A program made the position numbers and the translations under genes. The notes below the pieces were generated by a model, which made no database searches, was not told where the DNA came from, and was given only the letters and a program-made list of their open reading frames with translations. 64,000 nucleotides of DNA from Mycolicibacter minnesotensis (lineage in GTDB: Bacteria > Actinomycetota > Actinomycetes > Mycobacteriales > Mycobacteriaceae): contig NZ_AP022589.1 of NCBI RefSeq assembly GCF_010731755.1, positions 2,852,001-2,916,000 on the forward strand. The letters run 5' to 3'. Shown here piece by piece: positions 60,620 through 64,000 of this stretch (position 1 is the stretch's first letter; the number at the start of each line of letters is the position of its first letter).

Positions 60620-60644
60620 TTCGCAACGTTTGCAAAATTGCGAA
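60620..60644. promoter_or_regulatory. Candidate PrpR/RamB-type binding site cluster
   Basis: TTTGCAAA (60629-60636), the core site known for RamB/PrpR-type regulators, sits between a perfect inverted repeat, TTCGCAA (60620-60626) and TTGCGAA (60638-60644). It lies between prpR and prpD and can serve both directions. Confidence 0.65.
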
Positions 60645-60659
60645 ACCTAGGACGCAGTA

Positions 60660-60680
60660 ATACGCATTTTCCGTGCGTAT
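60660..60680. promoter_or_regulatory. Second inverted repeat in the prpR-prpD intergenic region
   Basis: ATACGCA (60660-60666) and TGCGTAT (60674-60680) form a perfect 7-bp inverted repeat with a 7-nt spacer. The half-site TGCGTA recurs at 60698-60703, running into the prpD -10 box. The sequence is unlike TTTGCAAA, so a second regulator may act here. Confidence 0.45.
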
Positions 60681-60700
60681 CGGGGGTGCGACGTCGTGCG

Positions 60701-60706
60701 TAGGGT
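60701..60706 (+). promoter_or_regulatory. -10 box of the prpDBC operon
   Basis: TAGGGT ends 7 nt before the prpD ATG at 60714, indicating a leaderless operon mRNA. No good -35 is seen, as expected for an activator-dependent promoter. Confidence 0.55.
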
Positions 60707-60713
60707 GTGGAAT

Positions 60714-62219
60714 ATGCAGCTACACGACGTGAAGACCCGCCGCAGTGCCGATGAGTTCCCCCGGGAAGAACACCTCGCCTGGAAGATCGCTCAGGTGGCC
60801 GCCGACCCGGTCGCCGTGCCCGACGACACCGCCGCCATGGTGATCAACCGGATCATCGACAACGCGTCCGTCAGCGCCGCTTCGGTGCTGCGCCGCCCGG
60901 TCACGGTGGCCCGCCGTCAGGCGCAGGCCCACCCGTCGGCCCCGGGCGCGACCGTCTTCGGCATCGAAGGCAGCTACTCGGCCGAGTGGGCCGCCTGGGC
61001 CAACGGCACCGCGGTGCGCGAACTGGACTTCCACGACACCTTCCTGGCCGCCGAATACTCGCACCCCGGTGACAACATTCCGCCGCTGGTGGCCGTAGCC
61101 CAGCAGTTGGGCCTCTCCGGCGCCGACCTGATCCGCGGCCTGGCCACGGCCTACGAGATCCAGGTAGACCTGGTCAAGGGAATCTGCCTGCACGAGCACA
61201 AGATTGACCACGTCGCGCACCTGGGCCCCTCGGTCGCTGCCGGAATCGGCACCATGCTGCGGCTGGACCCCGAGGTCATCTACCAAGCTGTCGGCCAGGC
61301 GCTGCACCTGACCACCGCCACCCGCCAGTCGCGCAAGGGCCTGATCTCCAGCTGGAAGGCCTACGCCCCGGCCTGGGCCGGCAAGGTCGGTATCGAGGCC
61401 GTGGACCGGGCGATGCGCGGCGAAGGCGCACCGGCTCCCATCTGGGAAGGCGAAGACGGTGTCATCTCCTGGATGCTGTCGGGCAAGGACCACACCTACC
61501 AGGTGCCGCTGCCCGGCCCCGGTGAGGCCAAGCGCGGAATCCTGGACACCTACACCAAGGAATACTCCGCCGAATACCAGAGCCAGGCCCTGATCGACCT
61601 GGCCAAGCGACTGCGCGAGCGGATCGGCGACCTGGGCCAGGTGGCCACCATCAAGCTGCACACCAGCCACCACACCCACTACGTGATCGGTACCGGCTCG
61701 GGTGACCCGCAGAAGTTCGACCCGGACGCCTCGCGCGAGACCCTGGACCACTCGGTGATGTACATCTTCGCCGTCGCCCTGGAAGACGGCAGCTGGCATC
61801 ACGTGCGGTCCTACAGCCCCGAGCGTGCGCACCGCCCCGAGACCATCGCGTTGTGGCGCAAGATCTCCACCGTTGAAGACCCCGAGTGGACCCGGCGCTA
61901 CCACTCGAGCGATCCGAACGAGAAGGCCTTCGGTGCGCGCGCCGAGGTGACACTGGCCAGCGGTGAGGTGATCACCGACGAGCTCGCGATCGCCGACGCC
62001 CACCCGCTGGGGGCGCGGCCGTTCGAACGCAAGCAGTACATCGGCAAGTTCGTCGAGCTCGCCGAGGGCATCGTGACCAACGCCGAGCAGGAGCGCTTCC
62101 TGGCCGCGGCAGAAGGTCTGGCGGGGCTCTCGGGTGCCGACCTGCGTGGCCTCAACATCGTTGTCGAACAGTCGGTGTTGGACCAGGCGCCGGCGACGCC
62201 TGAGGGAATCTTCCGGTGA
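60714..62219 (+). CDS. prpD: 2-methylcitrate dehydratase
   Basis: PrpD dehydrates 2-methylcitrate to methylaconitate in the methylcitrate cycle, which detoxifies propionyl-CoA from odd-chain fatty acids and cholesterol. The 501-residue protein shows the MmgE/PrpD features [35 protein letters not shown] and [20 protein letters not shown], with its catalytic-site His/Asp in the LDFHDTF strand. The ATG at 60714 follows the TAGGGT box by 7 nt. prpB overlaps by 4 nt. Confidence 0.97.
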   Translation: MQLHDVKTRRSADEFPREEHLAWKIAQVAADPVAVPDDTAAMVINRIIDNASVSAASVLRRPVTVARRQAQAHPSAPGATVFGIEGSYSAEWAAWANGTAVRELDFHDTFLAAEYSHPGDNIPPLVAVAQQLGLSGADLIRGLATAYEIQVDLVKGICLHEHKIDHVAHLGPSVAAGIGTMLRLDPEVIYQAVGQALHLTTATRQSRKGLISSWKAYAPAWAGKVGIEAVDRAMRGEGAPAPIWEGEDGVISWMLSGKDHTYQVPLPGPGEAKRGILDTYTKEYSAEYQSQALIDLAKRLRERIGDLGQVATIKLHTSHHTHYVIGTGSGDPQKFDPDASRETLDHSVMYIFAVALEDGSWHHVRSYSPERAHRPETIALWRKISTVEDPEWTRRYHSSDPNEKAFGARAEVTLASGEVITDELAIADAHPLGARPFERKQYIGKFVELAEGIVTNAEQERFLAAAEGLAGLSGADLRGLNIVVEQSVLDQAPATPEGIFR

Positions 62220-63133
62220 GTAGCGGCCTGCTCGGGGCCACCGCGGCACCAGCGGAGAAGCGGGCGGCCTTTCGGGCCGGCCTGACTTCTGGCCGGCTGC
62301 AACGGTTCCCGGGGGCGTTCTCGCCGTTGGTGGCCAAGCTGATCGCCGAGATCGGCTTCGAGGGTGTCTACGTCTCCGGCGCGGTGCTCTCCGCCGACCT
62401 GGGGCTGCCCGACATCGGGCTGACCACGCTGACCGAGGTCGCCGGTCGCGGCGCGCAGATCGCCGCCGCGACCAGCCGGCCCACGTTCATCGACGCCGAC
62501 ACCGGCTTCGGCGAGCCGATGAGCGCCGCGCGCACCATCACGGTGCTCGAAGACGCCGGGCTGGCCGGCTGCCATCTCGAAGACCAGGTCAACCCCAAGC
62601 GATGTGGACATCTCGACGGCAAGGCCGTGGTGCCCGCAGGCGAGATGGTGAAGCGACTGCGGGCGGCGGTCGCCGCGCGCCGGGACCCGAACTTCATCAT
62701 CTGTGCCCGCACCGATGCCGCCGGCATTGAAGGGCTGGACGCCGCGATCGAGCGCGCCAAGGCCTATGCCGACGCCGGGGCGGACCTGATCTTCACCGAG
62801 GCCCTGAGCGGGCCGGCCGATTTCGAGAAGTTCCGTGCCGCAGTCGATGTGCCGCTGCTGGCCAACATGACCGAGTTCGGCAAATCGGAGCTGCTGAGCG
62901 CGGCGCAGCTGGCCGACCTGGGCTACAACGCCGTCATCTACCCCGTCACCACCCTGCGACTGGCGATGTATGCCGTCGAAGTGGGACTTCGTGAGATCGA
63001 CACGGCGGGAACGCAATCCGGTCTGCTGGACCAGATGCAGCACCGCAGCAGGCTCTACGAACTGCTGCGTTACGCCGAATACAACCAGTTCGACGACGAC
63101 ATCTTCAACTTCACGTTAGGAGCGTCCCAATGA
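62216..63133 (+). CDS. prpB: Methylisocitrate lyase
   Basis: PrpB splits 2-methylisocitrate into pyruvate and succinate, the last step of the methylcitrate cycle. The 305-residue protein has the lyase signature KRCGH (Cys130) and the metal-binding FIDADTGFG strand (Asp93, Asp95). The GTG start overlaps prpD (GTGA) and its stop overlaps prpC (ATGA). M. tuberculosis lacks this gene and uses isocitrate lyase 1 for the reaction, so its presence here marks a complete dedicated cycle. Confidence 0.97.
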   Translation: MSSGLLGATAAPAEKRAAFRAGLTSGRLQRFPGAFSPLVAKLIAEIGFEGVYVSGAVLSADLGLPDIGLTTLTEVAGRGAQIAAATSRPTFIDADTGFGEPMSAARTITVLEDAGLAGCHLEDQVNPKRCGHLDGKAVVPAGEMVKRLRAAVAARRDPNFIICARTDAAGIEGLDAAIERAKAYADAGADLIFTEALSGPADFEKFRAAVDVPLLANMTEFGKSELLSAAQLADLGYNAVIYPVTTLRLAMYAVEVGLREIDTAGTQSGLLDQMQHRSRLYELLRYAEYNQFDDDIFNFTLGASQ

Positions 63134-64000
63134 CCGTCGCCCCCTCGGAGACCGCCTCGGCACCCGAGATCCGCAAGGGTCTGGCCGGTGTTGTCGTGGA
63201 CACCACGTCCATCTCCAAGGTGGTGCCGGAGACCAATTCGCTGACCTACCGGGGCTATCCGGTGCAGGATCTGGCCGCCAACTGCAGCTTTGAGCAGGTC
63301 GCCTACCTGCTCTGGCACGGCGAGCTGCCGGGTGACGCCGAGCTGGCGCTGTTCTGCCAGCGCGAACGGGCCGCCCGGCGGGCCGACCGGTCGCTGCTGT
63401 CGCTGGTCGACAAGCTTCCCGACAATTGCCACCCGATGGACGTGGTGCGCACCGCGATCAGCTACCTGGGCGCCGAGGACCCTTCCGAGGACGACCCCGC
63501 CGAGTCGGCCAACTTCGCCAAGGCGCTGCGGATGTTCGCAGTGTTGCCGACCATCGTCGCCGCCGACATGCGCCGCAGGCGCGGCCTGGCCCCGATCGCC
63601 CCGCACAGCCACCTCGGCTACTCGGAGAACTTCCTGCGGATGTGCTTCGGCGAGGTGCCCGACCCGGTGATCGTGTCGGCTTTCGAGCAGTCCATGACCC
63701 TCTACGCCGAGCACAGCTTCAACGCCTCCACCTTCGCCGCGCGGGTGGTGACCTCCACCCAGTCCGATATCTACAGTGCGGTCACCGCTGCCATCGGCGC
63801 GCTCAAGGGTTCGCTGCACGGCGGGGCCAACGAAGCGGTCATGCACGACATGATCGAGATCGGTGAGCCGGGCAAGGCCGCAGAGTGGCTGCACGGCAAG
63901 CTGTCCCGCAAGGACAAGGTGATGGGCTTCGGCCACCGGGTGTACAAGCACGGCGACTCTAGGGTGCCCACCATGAAGGCGGCACTGGAGCGGGTCGCAG
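63130..64000 (+). CDS. prpC: 2-methylcitrate synthase, cut by the window end
   Basis: The first 290 residues of a citrate synthase-family enzyme; the frame is still open at base 64000. PrpC condenses propionyl-CoA with oxaloacetate. Visible: the N-terminal RKGLAGVVVDTTSISKVV typical of methylcitrate synthases, NSLTYRGYPVQDLA, the catalytic-site His in SLHGGANEAVM and FGHRVYKHGDSR. The ATG overlaps the prpB stop by 4 nt, so the operon is prpD-prpB-prpC with translational coupling throughout. Confidence 0.95.
   Translation, partial: MTVAPSETASAPEIRKGLAGVVVDTTSISKVVPETNSLTYRGYPVQDLAANCSFEQVAYLLWHGELPGDAELALFCQRERAARRADRSLLSLVDKLPDNCHPMDVVRTAISYLGAEDPSEDDPAESANFAKALRMFAVLPTIVAADMRRRRGLAPIAPHSHLGYSENFLRMCFGEVPDPVIVSAFEQSMTLYAEHSFNASTFAARVVTSTQSDIYSAVTAAIGALKGSLHGGANEAVMHDMIEIGEPGKAAEWLHGKLSRKDKVMGFGHRVYKHGDSRVPTMKAALERVA

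Noticed and set aside
60720..62249. A 509-codon minus-strand frame opposite prpD
   Set aside because: prpD is certain by motif and operon overlap; the opposite frame has antisense-type composition and no motifs.
1..64000. tRNA, rRNA, insertion sequences or prophage
   Set aside because: No cloverleaf-like sequence, rRNA segment, transposase or integrase was recognised in any frame; short degenerate elements could still be missed by eye.

Overview
The window is high-GC actinobacterial DNA and almost certainly comes from a non-tuberculous Mycobacterium (or a close split genus). From memory, the gene order follows the M. tuberculosis stretch Rv1084 to Rv1131: Z-farnesyl diphosphate synthase, coaA, glyA, desA2, phoH2, deacetylase, fumC, glpX, AI-2E-type permease, 3beta-HSD, xseB/xseA, ispH, ychF, then bpoB/ephC-like hydrolases and the prp (methylcitrate) locus. 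Many start codons lie 6 to 9 nt behind a TAnnnT -10 hexamer with no Shine-Dalgarno sequence, the mark of leaderless mycobacterial mRNAs. I used this to choose several starts.

Layout. 0-12.2 kb: core genes (thioredoxin-domain protein C-terminus, a ketosteroid-isomerase-like enzyme, hemolysin III, short-chain Z-prenyl synthase, membrane and secreted proteins, pantothenate kinase, DUF885 protein, SHMT, acyl-ACP desaturase, PIN-PhoH protein with a small overlapping partner ORF, polysaccharide deacetylase). 12.2-15.8 kb: an accessory patch with a secreted protein, an oxygenase-family protein and TetR regulator behind an operator-promoter, and an MFS carrier following fumC. 15.8-20.1 kb: fumC, glpX, a DUF4245 protein and an AI-2E-type permease.

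20.1-39.0 kb is the most unusual part. It sits between the Rv1101c and Rv1106c equivalents. Two large cyclase-AAA proteins and a LuxR-type ATPase regulator flank a cytochrome P450 / BAHD-like acyltransferase pair, a small ORF plus MacB-like ABC exporter, and a secreted protein plus PE-PPE-domain (Chp-like) hydrolase or acyltransferase. The promoters of the three transcription units, and that of the distant secreted protein at 12.2-12.8 kb, share a 20-bp palindromic site (TGCAGT-N8-ACTGAG). In all four it lies exactly 21 bp upstream of an nAnnnT hexamer. This looks like a small activator-controlled regulon for making, acylating and exporting an unknown envelope-associated molecule.

39.0-48.0 kb returns to core genes (3beta-HSD, exonuclease VII, Rv1109c-like, IspH, DUF6542 protein, YchF) with an inserted SulP transporter. 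48.0-52.5 kb is accessory: a HigBA-like toxin-antitoxin pair, PPOX and PhnA-domain proteins, an Rv2715-like hydrolase, a rifampin ADP-ribosyltransferase (arr) and a GNAT enzyme. 52.5-59.2 kb holds OsmC, Ddn-like, ABM, NlpC/P60-like, an intact Ma1120/Rv1120c-type adenylate cyclase, two hydrolases, a WS/DGAT-like acyltransferase and DoxX. 59.1-64.0 kb is the methylcitrate locus prpR / prpDBC, which includes prpB; prpC runs off the end. I saw no tRNA, rRNA, CRISPR array or insertion sequence.
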